Numbered from the stretch's first letter, positions 35,831-43,940 are shown. The stretch: DNA of 61,713 bases from Nocardiopsis xinjiangensis YIM 90004 (GCF_000341145.1 NZ_ANBE01000026.1:891-62603); one strand, 5' to 3'. Numbers and translations: made by a program. Notes: generated from the sequence alone by a model not told the origin.

Positions 35831-36919
35831 CTATTCCTCGTCGAATTCGTCAGAGGTCACCTGTCCTCGCATCATTTCGACCGCGCGCGTTTCGGTGATC
35901 AGGGCGTCATCGAGCGCCCGCATCACCGCTGAAGCGTATCCGGGAGGAACCCGGACTGTGGACAGATCGGGCAGAGGCTTCCAACCCAGAGAATTTCTGA
36001 ACTCTGCGACCGTGGGGGTGCGCTGCTTCATCTGCTGCCAGAATTCCGCGCTCTTCCCACCTTCGGGGGCCGCCTGCTGGACAGCCAAGGTCCAGGACAC
36101 CCGGTAGTTCGCGGACAGCTCGACGAGGTTGCGACGCACCTCGTCCTGATCCTTGCGCGCCACGGCCTGACGGGCTCTCTCCTTCGGCAGGAGGAACTCC
36201 GCGCCGAAGGCATCCACGGCTTTCTCCCGTTCCTTCCGAGAAGCGTGCACCCCCAGGTCGCTGGAGAACTCGTCCCCCAGAACCAGATGCCCGAGCTCGT
36301 GCGCGGCGGTGCTGCGCTGCCGGCCCGGCTGCAGACGTTCACTGACGATCGCCACGGCGACCTCGTCATCCACCAGGGAGGCACCGTCCGCGCCTTCCGG
36401 CAATGGGACGACTGCGGTGAACTGTCCGGCCTGCTCGCACACCTCCGTCATGGAACCCAGTGGTTCTGTGCCCAGGCCCAACTGTACGCGCAGCCATCCG
36501 GCCGCTCTTGCCGCCTCGTCGCTGCCGCGCACCGCGCCCGGGAAACGCAACAGGGGACGGGGAAGGAGTACCCCGTCGTCCATGAGCTGGCATACGTCCC
36601 GCAACCAGTCCGAGATCTGGGCCTCGGTCCGATAAGTCCTCTTGGAGTCGTCGCTCCTGTCGATCTCGGCGGCGCCGGCCGTGCGGCGGGAGACCACCGC
36701 AGGGGGAGCACTCAGAAAATGCGTCAGAGGATAGTCGAGCTCCCGGGCGATGCGAGTGAGTTCGACCGCGTCGACATGGCGGCCCCCACTCTCCAACTTG
36801 GAGACCATGGAGCGTTCCAAACCGATGCGGTCGGCCAATGCGCCCTGGGACAACCCGGTGGAGAGTCGACTCAGCCGAATACGCTCTCCGATCAGCTCCC
36901 AACTCAACTCTTGTGCCAT
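35831..36919 (-). CDS. XRE regulator fused to ImmA/IrrE metalloprotease
   Basis: 362-aa protein. Residues 5-65 form an XRE HTH (IGERIRLSRLSTGLSQGALA, DRIGLERSMVSKLESGGRHV); the middle and C-terminal part is an ImmA/IrrE-type domain with the zinc motif AAHELGHLVLGDE. ImmA-like proteases cleave repressors to induce phage or mobile-element genes, and such fusions are common partners of toxins. The gene is followed 4 nt later by the PIN gene. The ATG at 36919 has no Shine-Dalgarno; a perfect palindrome sits 1 nt upstream, which suggests a leaderless, autoregulated transcript. An ATG at 36931 would put the palindrome inside the coding region. Confidence 0.9.
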   Translation of the reverse strand: MAQELSWELIGERIRLSRLSTGLSQGALADRIGLERSMVSKLESGGRHVDAVELTRIARELDYPLTHFLSAPPAVVSRRTAGAAEIDRSDDSKRTYRTEAQISDWLRDVCQLMDDGVLLPRPLLRFPGAVRGSDEAARAAGWLRVQLGLGTEPLGSMTEVCEQAGQFTAVVPLPEGADGASLVDDEVAVAIVSERLQPGRQRSTAAHELGHLVLGDEFSSDLGVHASRKEREKAVDAFGAEFLLPKERARQAVARKDQDEVRRNLVELSANYRVSWTLAVQQAAPEGGKSAEFWQQMKQRTPTVAEFRNSLGWKPLPDLSTVRVPPGYASAVMRALDDALITETRAVEMMRGQVTSDEFDEE

Positions 36920-36920
36920 G

Positions 36921-36937
36921 TGTGCGATCATCGCACA
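36921..36937. promoter_or_regulatory. Perfect palindrome at the XRE-ImmA start
   Basis: TGTGCGAT-C-ATCGCACA, 8-bp perfect arms around a central base, ending 1 nt before the ATG at 36919. It is the obvious operator for the XRE domain. Confidence 0.75.
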
Positions 36938-36941
36938 GCTT

Positions 36942-37922
36942 TCATGGCTTGGGAATCGGGGCCGGGCAAAATGTGTGTGCTGCCTTCCTGCCCCCTGTGG
37001 CCGGAACCGGCCACCCCCGCATCCGGGCGGTACTTCGTCCCGCAAGGGCCGGGCGCGCAAGGCCCCTGTTGTCTATGGTGTCGGCTACGGGATCTCCCCC
37101 AGAGCTTCCCCGGCCCCCTGCCCCGGAAAAGCTCCCGTGCCCCAGCTCGCGATCGCCAAGGACTTCCTCCGGACCTACGCGGACCTGGACAAGAAGCTGC
37201 GCAAGGGTGTCGACGACGTTGGCCCTGATTTCCTGCTCGTCCACGACAGCGCTGTCGACCTCGGTGCTTTCGTAACGGACGAACTGTGTGCAGGCGCCCG
37301 GGAGGAAGCCGCTCGGGTCGAAGCCGAGCAGGAGCAGGCCGAGAACGGTGGCGGTCTCCGTCCGCGCGTCGAGAAGCCGGAGAGAAGCGAGCTGCTGAGC
37401 CTCCGGTCGATGGTTCTCCTCGATCACCGTGTCCGCGGCGGAGGAGGGCAGATAGGTTCTCCGGAACAACCGCACGTCCAGTTCGGCGATGCCGCTGCAG
37501 GGGACCGGGTGGGTGTCGAAGGGCTGCGACTTGGCTCGTCTGCGCTCGATCAGGACCCGCTCGTCCTCGGAGGACGCGCGTCGGGTCGTGGGGCCCGGTC
37601 GTACCCACGTCACACCGTCGAGACGCACGGGCGGCGAGGCCGAGGCTTCGACACGGATGCGGATGATCGACTGCCCGTCGAAGAGGGCCTGTTCCACGAA
37701 CACGGAGGGCCGGTCGAGGATCTTCCCCTCGTTCTGGATGTCGGTGAGGATGTCCCCACCGCCCTTGCCCGCGAGATCGTTGGCCATCGCGCAGATCGCC
37801 TTGCGGACCACGTTCTGGTCACGGATCCTGATTTTGAACTCGAGCGCGCAAGTCTCCTGGGTGCCGGGCTCCTCGGCGAGATCGTCTGCCATCATGTCCG
37901 TGCCGTTGGTCGTGCCCCGCAA
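36942..37922 (-). pseudogene. AlbA_2/Schlafen-like protein, truncated and fused to unrelated DNA
   Basis: The N-terminal 240 codons resemble the AlbA_2 (Schlafen-type) ATP-binding family: AICAMANDLAGKGGGDIL, TDIQNEGKILDRPSVFVEQ, VRLDGVTWVRPGPTTRRAS, SEDERVLIERRR, and FVRYES then DEQEIRANVVDTLAQL. About 25 residues expected between GGGDIL and TDI (the nucleotide-binding strand) are missing, and after DTLAQL the frame runs antisense through a helicase fragment, giving a meaningless tail to 36942. The protein lacks its usual HTH/ATPase C-terminal half and is very likely non-functional. Confidence 0.7.
37137..37217 (+). pseudogene. UvrD-like helicase relic, first 27 codons
   Basis: A GTG at 37137 opens VPQLAIAKDFLRTYADLDKK then LRKGVDD. 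This is the conserved N-terminal signature of a family of actinobacterial UvrD/Rep-like helicases (MPQLAIA..F....KLDK.V.K.V). Similarity stops at about 37217, where the sequence becomes the antisense of the AlbA-like relic. Confidence 0.55.
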
Positions 37923-38089
37923 AAATCGTGCTCACATGCCGTGACGTCGCGCTCTGGCCGACTACGCGGGCCGACCCGGCCCCTCACGCGAACTCGCCGT
38001 CGTGACACCGCTCACATCCGAGTCCAAGGCCGCAGATCGGCTCGGGGAGGCTGGTACCCCGTTCATGAGAAGTCCCTACAATCCCGGAC

Positions 38090-39880
38090 ATGGAATCCCC
38101 CACCCGAGTCCCCCCTGACGTCCCGTCCATTCCCGTTTCTCCCCCGGACGGTTCAGGTGTCCGCCTGGGCGAGCACACGGTTCTGCACCGGGCCAGGAAC
38201 CCCGAGTCCGGCGAGCCGATTCTGGTCCGGGTCGACGAGCTCTCCCACAACGCCGGGGCCGCTTCCCCGGCGTTGTGGGAGCGGCTGAGGGAGATCGACC
38301 ACCCCGTCCTGTTGGAGATCCTCGAGCACGAGACCGACCGGGGGCGCTCCCGCACCATCCACGAGGCCCCGGCCGGGGAACCCTTGGCGGACATCGTCGG
38401 TGAACGCTTCGGCGAGCGCGTGTCCAGGCGCGACGCCCTGGACCTGATCGACAACCTGCTCTCGGCCCTGGAACTGTTCCATGAACAGGGGCTGGTACAC
38501 GGCATGGTCGGCCCCGAGACCGTGTTCCTGGCCGATGACGGCTCGGTTCAGCTCCTGCCGTCGGTGGCGGATCGGGCCGCGGCCCCGGCAGGCCCCCGGG
38601 AGGACGTCTGTGCCGTGGGGGAGCTGCTGCGCGCCATGGTCACCGGATCCGACACCGCGGCGGTGCCCGGGACCGGGGACGACTTCTTCCTCCTGGTGCA
38701 CGAGGCGACCGCGGCCGGGACCGAGGAGGGCCCTCTCGATGCCGCCCGGTACCGGGAGTTGGTCCGCCGGGCACAGGACCGTCTGCCCGACACCTCCGGG
38801 AAGCACGCCGCCTCCGACGGTGCCCAGGAGGGGCCCGCGTCCGGTCCGGCCGAGGGGCCCGACCGGCGCCGCCCTCTGCTCATCGGTGCGGCCGCCGGTG
38901 CGTTCCTGCTCGTGGCGGCGCTGCTGGCGTGGCACTTGACCTCGGGCGGGGGCGGCACGGAGCCGGGGTCCGGTGCGGCGGAGGCGACCATGCCCGAGCT
39001 GGTGGGGCTGAGCCCGGAGGAGGCCACCGGGCTCCTCGACGGGCTCGCCGTCTCGACGTCGGTCTCCTACGACCAGGTGCGCGACGACGACACGGAGGCG
39101 GGCCTGGTCGCTTCCAGCGCCCCGGAGGCGGGTACGGCCCTGTCCGAGGGCGAGGACGTGACGGTCTCGGTGTCGGTCGGCCCGGTGGAGCTGTCCATGC
39201 CCGACCTGGTGGGACAGACCGAGACCGAGGCCCGCGAGGAGCTGGACGAGCTGGGTTTCACCGACGTCACCGTCACGCAGGAACCCTCGGACTCCGAGCC
39301 CTCGGGCACGGTCCTGGAGACCGACCCCGAGGAGGGCGAGGCCGTGGCCCACGACGCCCCGGTGACCCTCACCGTGAGTGAGGGTCTGACCCTTCCGGAC
39401 CTGGTCGGCCAGGACGAGGAGGAAGCCCGCGCGGTTCTGGACGACCTCGGTCTGGTGGCGGAGGCGGTCGAGGCCGAGGGGTCCGACCGTCCCGAAGGGG
39501 AGGTGGCCTCCCAGTCCCCGTCCGCGGGGGCGATCGTCGACGACGGCTCCACCGTGACCATGTCAGTGGCGCAGGGGCCCGAGGACGACCCGGACGAGGG
39601 GTCCGACCATGGTTCGGAGGACGGCTCGGGCCAGGACCACGGCGGCGAGGGCGGCCCCCAGGACGGCGGCGACCAGTGGAACGGCGAGGACTCCGCGGAC
39701 ACGAACGCTCCCGAGGTGGAGCCGTGCACGTCCGGTTCCTGGTCCGAAGCCACCAACTACCCCGAAGGGACCCGCGTGATCCACGACGGACGCGAGTACG
39801 AGGCCGTGTGGTGGAACAGCGACATCTCCCCCGAGGAGACGGAGGAGTGGGGGCCGTGGCGCGAGGTCGGTTCCTGCTGA
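38090..39880 (+). CDS. Pseudokinase-PASTA protein with CBM5/12-like C-terminus
   Basis: 596-aa single-pass membrane protein. Residues 20-235 resemble a Ser/Thr kinase domain that has lost its catalytic residues: the HRD loop is HGM (137-139), with no Lys in the beta-3 position (PILVRVDEL) and no clear DFG. A TM helix lies at about 263-283. Three PASTA repeats follow outside (MPELVGLSPEEA near 300, MPDLVGQTETEA near 370, LPDLVGQDEEEA near 435), then a Gly/Asp/Glu-rich linker, and a C-terminal module from C546 to C596 (YPEGTRVIHDGREYEAVWW, GPWREVGSC) that fits CBM5/12 carbohydrate-binding modules. It may sense peptidoglycan or a related glycan without kinase activity. The ATG at 38090 lacks a clear ribosome-binding site. 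Confidence 0.88.
   Translation: MESPTRVPPDVPSIPVSPPDGSGVRLGEHTVLHRARNPESGEPILVRVDELSHNAGAASPALWERLREIDHPVLLEILEHETDRGRSRTIHEAPAGEPLADIVGERFGERVSRRDALDLIDNLLSALELFHEQGLVHGMVGPETVFLADDGSVQLLPSVADRAAAPAGPREDVCAVGELLRAMVTGSDTAAVPGTGDDFFLLVHEATAAGTEEGPLDAARYRELVRRAQDRLPDTSGKHAASDGAQEGPASGPAEGPDRRRPLLIGAAAGAFLLVAALLAWHLTSGGGGTEPGSGAAEATMPELVGLSPEEATGLLDGLAVSTSVSYDQVRDDDTEAGLVASSAPEAGTALSEGEDVTVSVSVGPVELSMPDLVGQTETEAREELDELGFTDVTVTQEPSDSEPSGTVLETDPEEGEAVAHDAPVTLTVSEGLTLPDLVGQDEEEARAVLDDLGLVAEAVEAEGSDRPEGEVASQSPSAGAIVDDGSTVTMSVAQGPEDDPDEGSDHGSEDGSGQDHGGEGGPQDGGDQWNGEDSADTNAPEVEPCTSGSWSEATNYPEGTRVIHDGREYEAVWWNSDISPEETEEWGPWREVGSC
38242..38281 (+). repeat. 17-bp perfect inverted repeat inside coding sequence
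   Basis: CTCCCACAACGCCGGGG (38242-38258), 6-nt loop, CCCCGGCGTTGTGGGAG (38265-38281). It encodes codons about 51-64 of the pseudokinase gene. Such a long perfect stem is not required by the protein sequence and would form a very stable mRNA hairpin. Confidence 0.9.
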
Positions 39881-40019
39881 CCCCTCTCGGCGGGAGACGA
39901 GGTCCCTCTTGCACAAGGGAGGAGAGCCGTCTCATCCGCAGCAGCGGGCGCCGGTGATTCCGCGTCCCCGGGGAGGTCCTCCGGGCGGCGCGTCGTGGTC
40001 ACTCCCCCGGGACCGGCGG

Positions 40020-40060
40020 CCCGGAACCCCGTGTGGCGCCCATACACACGCGGTTCCGGG
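40020..40060. terminator. Hairpin between convergent genes
   Basis: CCGGAACCCCGTGTG (40021-40035) faces CACACGCGGTTCCGG (40045-40059), 14 of 15 positions pair, loop 9 nt. It lies in the 406-nt gap between the convergent PASTA and DNRLRE genes; the rest of that gap shows no gene or other signal. Confidence 0.65.
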
Positions 40061-40286
40061 GCGCTGCGGCTTCCCGTGGCAGGGCCCGCCGAACCCTGCT
40101 CCGGGGGAACCCGGTCTCGGGACGGCCCCGTTCTCGGCTCGGAACCGCTCCACTGCCGGAGGCCACCCTGGCCCGTGACCGGTGCCGACGGTGTTCGGTT
40201 CCTCGACCGTTCCCGCGCCCCGCCCACCTCGGGGCCACGGAATCGGCCCGCCCTCTCGGACGGCCGGCGATGTGTTCCTCCGCCCA

Positions 40287-41465
40287 TCAGGAGTACGCAT
40301 CGGGGGTGAAGGGTGCCGTCGCCCTTCGACCGGTTTCGTGCTGTCGGTCGACCGCGGGGAGCTGCGGCCGCCACGCAGCCGGAGGACCGCGTGCTTCGGG
40401 AAGCGCCGCCCCGGTCCACCGCAGCGGACCGTCCGGGGCCGTGGGACGCCCGTTCCCTGACTGGTCCCGGGAACGGTCCCGCTCGCCCCTGCTCCGGGGG
40501 CCGCCTGCGGGGGCCGGGGGCCGTGGTCCGGTGTGGGCTCCGACCGCAACGGGGCCGGTGTGGCCGGCGGGCGGGGCGACATGCTCGTTGCGGTGCACTT
40601 CGGCGCGGTTCCCGGAGGGGCCGGTGTCCGCCGAACCGTCCTGGGGTTCACCCGAGGGGCCGGTCGAGTCGGTGACCGCTTCCGGTGCTCCCTCCGGGGC
40701 CGCCTGTGTGCTGTGGTCGACCACCAGGGTCGGAGGGGTGTCCTCGACGTCGAAGCGCCGCCAGGCCGTGGTTCCGGACTCGTCGCGTTCTGAGAGGCGC
40801 AGGTGGATGTGGTCGGCCGAGCGGTCCGCGGCCTCCTGGTAGGCCCCGGTCAGGTCGAACTCCGCGGAACCGGCGGCGGGACATGCGGCCCGTGCTCCAC
40901 CGATCTCGCGGCTGTCGAGCAGTGCACGCACCGTCGGCTGGTCGTTCCAGGTGGCCCTTTCGTCGAAGGGTTCCACCTGGTGCAGCTGCACGGCGGCGTC
41001 GTTGTCGCAGTCGTAGGACCAAGCGACGTCGGCTCGCAGCACAGCGGAGTCCACAGCGGCTTCCGATTCGGGCTCGACCGGGAACCGGAACAGGGCCCTG
41101 CGCGTGTAGACGCGGTCCCACACGAGGCGGCCGGTGCCCACACTGTCCGCCGGGTCGTCTCCGTAGGACGTGTCGGGGAAGGCCTGGTCGACGTGGGTCC
41201 GCAGCGTGGCCGCGGATTCGGTCCGGTCACTGGAGGGGGCCGTGTCGGTGGAGGCCCCGTCCACGGCGTAGGCGCTCCCGGCTTCGCGCGGGCCTCCGGG
41301 TTCGGTGCCGACGGTGGCCCTCTCCGCCGCCTCTCCGTCCCGTTCCCGTGGCGTGCCGCCCTCCCCGGGGGCGGTTTCGCCCTCGGCGGGGGCGGCCGCC
41401 CACAGCGAGAGCGCCAGGGCATGGGCCGCACAGGCCGCCGTCGCACGGGTCAGGGAGCGACGCAT
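40287..41465 (-). CDS. Secreted DNRLRE-domain protein, possibly truncated
   Basis: 392-aa predicted exported protein with an N-terminal signal peptide (RRSLTRATAACAAHALALS, cleavage near AEG). Residues about 85-265 form one DNRLRE domain: SAATLRTHVDQAFPDTSYG, RALFRFPVEPES, DERATWNDQP, FDVEDTPPTLVVDHS. The remaining 125 residues are Pro/Gly/Arg-rich and of low complexity, with no visible domain. Full-length members of this family in actinomycetes often have long repeat-containing ends (RHS-like or further DNRLRE units), so this one may be cut short. ATG start at 41465 without a good ribosome-binding site. Function is unknown; cell-surface adhesion is the usual suggestion. Confidence 0.75.
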   Translation of the reverse strand: MRRSLTRATAACAAHALALSLWAAAPAEGETAPGEGGTPRERDGEAAERATVGTEPGGPREAGSAYAVDGASTDTAPSSDRTESAATLRTHVDQAFPDTSYGDDPADSVGTGRLVWDRVYTRRALFRFPVEPESEAAVDSAVLRADVAWSYDCDNDAAVQLHQVEPFDERATWNDQPTVRALLDSREIGGARAACPAAGSAEFDLTGAYQEAADRSADHIHLRLSERDESGTTAWRRFDVEDTPPTLVVDHSTQAAPEGAPEAVTDSTGPSGEPQDGSADTGPSGNRAEVHRNEHVAPPAGHTGPVAVGAHTGPRPPAPAGGPRSRGERDRSRDQSGNGRPTAPDGPLRWTGAALPEARGPPAAWRPQLPAVDRQHETGRRATAPFTPDAYS

Positions 41466-41968
41466 GACAGTCAGTGCCTACACATTCCAACAACGAAGAA
41501 AAGGAATACCGACGAAACTCCGATGTCTCGCCCGAACGAAAAGAAAAGTACCAAGATCTGACTGCGGTCCACAAACTCCGCCGATATATACACAGACCAA
41601 AACCTGGACCACCGGAGCCAGGGGCACGGATCGAAACAAAAGGCACCCCCTGAGCAACGGCCCCCGGATCATCGCCGTTTTTATTCGGCCCACGAATACC
41701 GGTTCACGCCGACCCGAAAACGAATCGCGCACCGAGCACGGAACCCGCCTGTTCACGACGCCCTCACCGCACCGGAGCCCGACCGCAGCCGGCCGGAGAC
41801 TGGCCTCCCAGGGCCGAGAGCCCTTTCAGTTCTCCATTTCGGACCAGGACTGCGATCCGTTCGGGTCCCCCGAATGGCGTAGGCGAGTGTGGCGCGCCCG
41901 CGCTCCGCCCGGGCTGCGGCGACGGCACCCGGGGCCGGCCGAACGGGACCGGAACCGCTGCCCGAGCC
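41466..41968. other. Gene-free interval upstream of DNRLRE gene
   Basis: About 500 nt without a supportable gene. The first 250 nt are clearly AT-richer (for example CGATATATACACAGACC near 41583) and likely contain the DNRLRE promoter; the remainder is GC-rich filler before the ccsB relic. Confidence 0.5.
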
Positions 41969-41969
41969 C

Positions 41970-42237
41970 TGGGGCACGTTCCCGCTGTGGACCTTCGGCA
42001 TCATCGCCGGGTCGACCTGGGCGGACGAGGCCCGGGGCCGTTTCTGGGGGGTGGGACCCCAAAGAGGTCTGGTCGTTCATCTCCTGGGTGATCTACGCGG
42101 CCTATCTGCACGCGCGCGCCACGGGCGGCTGGCGCGTACCCAAGGCGACCTGGATCAACGTGCTCGGCTTCGCCACCGTCCTGTTCAATTTCTTCGCGGT
42201 GAACTACATGTTCAGCGGCCTGCCCTCCTACGCCTGA
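41970..42237 (+). pseudogene. ccsB: ccsB relic (cytochrome c biogenesis), C-terminal end
   Basis: Reads WGTFPLWTFGIIAGSTWADE, ARGRFWG, then in the next frame GWDPKEVWSFISWVIYAAYL, HARATGGWR, WINVLGFATVLFNFFAVNYM, FSGLPSYA-stop. This is the conserved C-terminus of CcsB/ResC, including the WDPKE heme-handling motif. The frame changes at a G6 run (42046-42051) that has one G too many, and the N-terminal three quarters of the gene are absent. Other ccs genes are not nearby. Confidence 0.85.
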
Positions 42238-42239
42238 GG

Positions 42240-42546
42240 GCCGAGGGGTTCCCCTCGACGGAACATGCGCAACTGGGCGTTGCCAGTGCTGTGGCTGGAA
42301 ACGTTCGCCCGGGTGCCCTCACGCCGCGGTGGGTAGCGGTCGGCCTCCCCAACGAACACCCTTCTCGCTGCGCACTCGGGCGCGTTCGCGGCGTTGGGCC
42401 GCGAGCACGTGCGGGTCGCGGGCGTTGGCGTTGCGCCACCGCACGGCGGTCTTCCCCTCCACCACACGCAGCCCTTTTTCCCTGGTCAGGACCGTGTCTG
42501 ACCGCATACCTTCGAACCAGGGATACCTGCCGTCGAGGGGGCACGC
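42240..42546. other. Gap with no assignable gene
   Basis: About 300 nt between the ccsB relic and the M23 gene. A short minus-strand frame (42319-42507) reads VVEGKTAVRWRNANARDPHV and RERARVRSEKGVRWGGR, which looks protein-like and basic, but I cannot place it in a family and it has no clear start signal. It may be another decayed gene. Confidence 0.4.
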
Positions 42547-43230
42547 ATGAGCTCGGCCACCGTTCTCGCTCTACCGTTCACCGGACGGTGGTCGGTCCGC
42601 AACAGCCCGACGCGGCGCGTACCCAGCCATGGCACGGAGAACCTGGCTGACCGCTACGCCATCGACTTCATCGGGGTCGACGAACAACACCAGAGCGCAA
42701 GGGCATGGGACTGGCGCAGCGTGCTGGCCACGGAGCCGCCGGAGCGTTTCCTCTCCCACGGCCGCCCGGTCCTGGCACCACTCGACGGCGTGGTCATGGC
42801 TGTGCACGACGGTGAGGACGACCACGAGGCACACCGGTCCCTTCTGACCCGGGTGCCCTACGCGTGGGGCCGGGCCTCCCGAGAAGCGCGGGGCGTGTCG
42901 GCCATGGCCGGCAATTACGCGGTGATCGCCTACCCCGACATGTCGGCCCACATCCTCCTGGCGCAACTGCGCCGGGGTTCGCTGCGCGTGGAGGCGGGCG
43001 ACCAGGTCGGCGCCGGTCAGCAGATCGCCGAATGCGGTAGCAGCGGCAACGCGCAACAACCCCATGTGCACCTGCAGGCGATGGACGGACCGGATCCGGT
43101 GCACGCACAAGGGCTGCCGGTAGCCTTCGCCGATTTCCGGGAGTGGGTCCACGGGGTGGATCCGCCCTACTTCGTGGAGACCGGCCTGCCGGGTGAGGAC
43201 TCGGTCGTCGAACCGCTCCCCCGCTCCTGA
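42547..43230 (+). CDS. M23 family (LytM-like) peptidase
   Basis: 227-aa LytM/M23-type protein. The metal-site layout is RYAIDFIGVD (the first ligand block, with Tyr where classical members have His), VLAPLDGVVMAVHDG, NYAVIAYPDMSAHILLAQLR and the HxH block NAQQPHVHLQ. The second motif is standard; the first lacks its usual histidine, so activity is uncertain. No signal peptide is evident, which is unusual for a cell-wall hydrolase. ATG start at 42547 after GAGGGGG. A short hairpin overlaps its stop codon. Confidence 0.82.
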   Translation: MSSATVLALPFTGRWSVRNSPTRRVPSHGTENLADRYAIDFIGVDEQHQSARAWDWRSVLATEPPERFLSHGRPVLAPLDGVVMAVHDGEDDHEAHRSLLTRVPYAWGRASREARGVSAMAGNYAVIAYPDMSAHILLAQLRRGSLRVEAGDQVGAGQQIAECGSSGNAQQPHVHLQAMDGPDPVHAQGLPVAFADFREWVHGVDPPYFVETGLPGEDSVVEPLPRS

Positions 43231-43252
43231 GCCCGTTGATGGAATCGGGCTC
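43229..43252 (+). terminator. Short hairpin at the M23 stop
   Basis: GAGCCCG (43229-43235) and CGGGCTC (43246-43252), a perfect 7-bp stem with a 10-nt loop that begins within the stop codon. Confidence 0.5.
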
Positions 43253-43905
43253 GGAGGTGCCTGGGTGCGGTGGCGCGTCGGGGAGAGGGAAGAGACGGAC
43301 ACGAACCGCCCCAGGGGGTGTCTACGCTCAACCACCCGAGGGGCTCAGCCCCAGGGCACCTGCACGGCGCCAGGCCTCCCTCGCTCCGGACTCTCTTCTC
43401 TTCGGGCTCTTCCCCTTCTCTTCTTTTCAGGGCGTGTTCGTGGTTTCCCTCAGTTCCCCCGTGTCCCGTTCCTGGGGCCGGGCTTTGTCTGTGGCCGGGG
43501 TTCAACCCCCTGGCGTGCGGCTCTGCGCATGCCTTCTCCCACCCCTGTGGGGAGGGGCCTTCCCCCGGTTGGGCTCAAGGGCAGGGCGCGGGCTCACGCG
43601 TCCCCCGTGCATGAGTGGTCGAGGGGCTCCGGGCGTCCAGATACCGCGCAAGGAGGGCTGGGGAGACCACCGCGCGGAACGCGCGAGGGGGCCTTCGGCC
43701 CAGGGGGCGACGCACCGCGCGAGAACTGGGGTTGAGCGAACCTGTCGCTTGGGGGAGGGGAGAGCCGGCACCGTGCACCTGCTCTGAGGCTCGGCCCCTC
43801 ACGTGGCTGAGCATCTGGGTCTCTTATGGCCCGGGAGGTCCTGCACCGACCCGACCAGCCTCCCCCGTATCCGGGGCGTCCCCGGATCGGTAGCGCACCG
43901 CCCCT
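43253..43905. other. 650-nt gene-free block with pyrimidine tract
   Basis: No frame here looks like a real protein. It contains a CT-rich stretch (43380-43432, with CTCTCTTCTCTTC and CTTCTCTTCTTTTC) and several short GC-rich inverted repeats. Bases near 43257-43285 (GTGCCTGGGTGCGGTGG) resemble 34572-34600. It could be decayed DNA or an unrecognised structured RNA; I cannot match tmRNA, RNase P RNA, 6S or SRP RNA. Confidence 0.4.
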
Positions 43906-43926
43906 GGTTTTCACAAGCGGAACTTG

Positions 43927-43940
43927 TATAAACTCGGGGC
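43927..43940 (+). promoter_or_regulatory. -10-like element, leaderless start of ferredoxin 2
   Basis: TATAAACT at 43927-43934 ends 6 nt before the ATG at 43941. No ribosome-binding site is present. The spacing equals that before ferredoxin copy 1 (TAGAAT, 7 nt), so both genes are probably translated from leaderless mRNAs. Confidence 0.55.

Noticed and set aside
43253-43905. tmRNA, RNase P RNA or 6S RNA in the gene-free block
   Set aside because: None of the conserved core sequences of these RNAs could be recognised.
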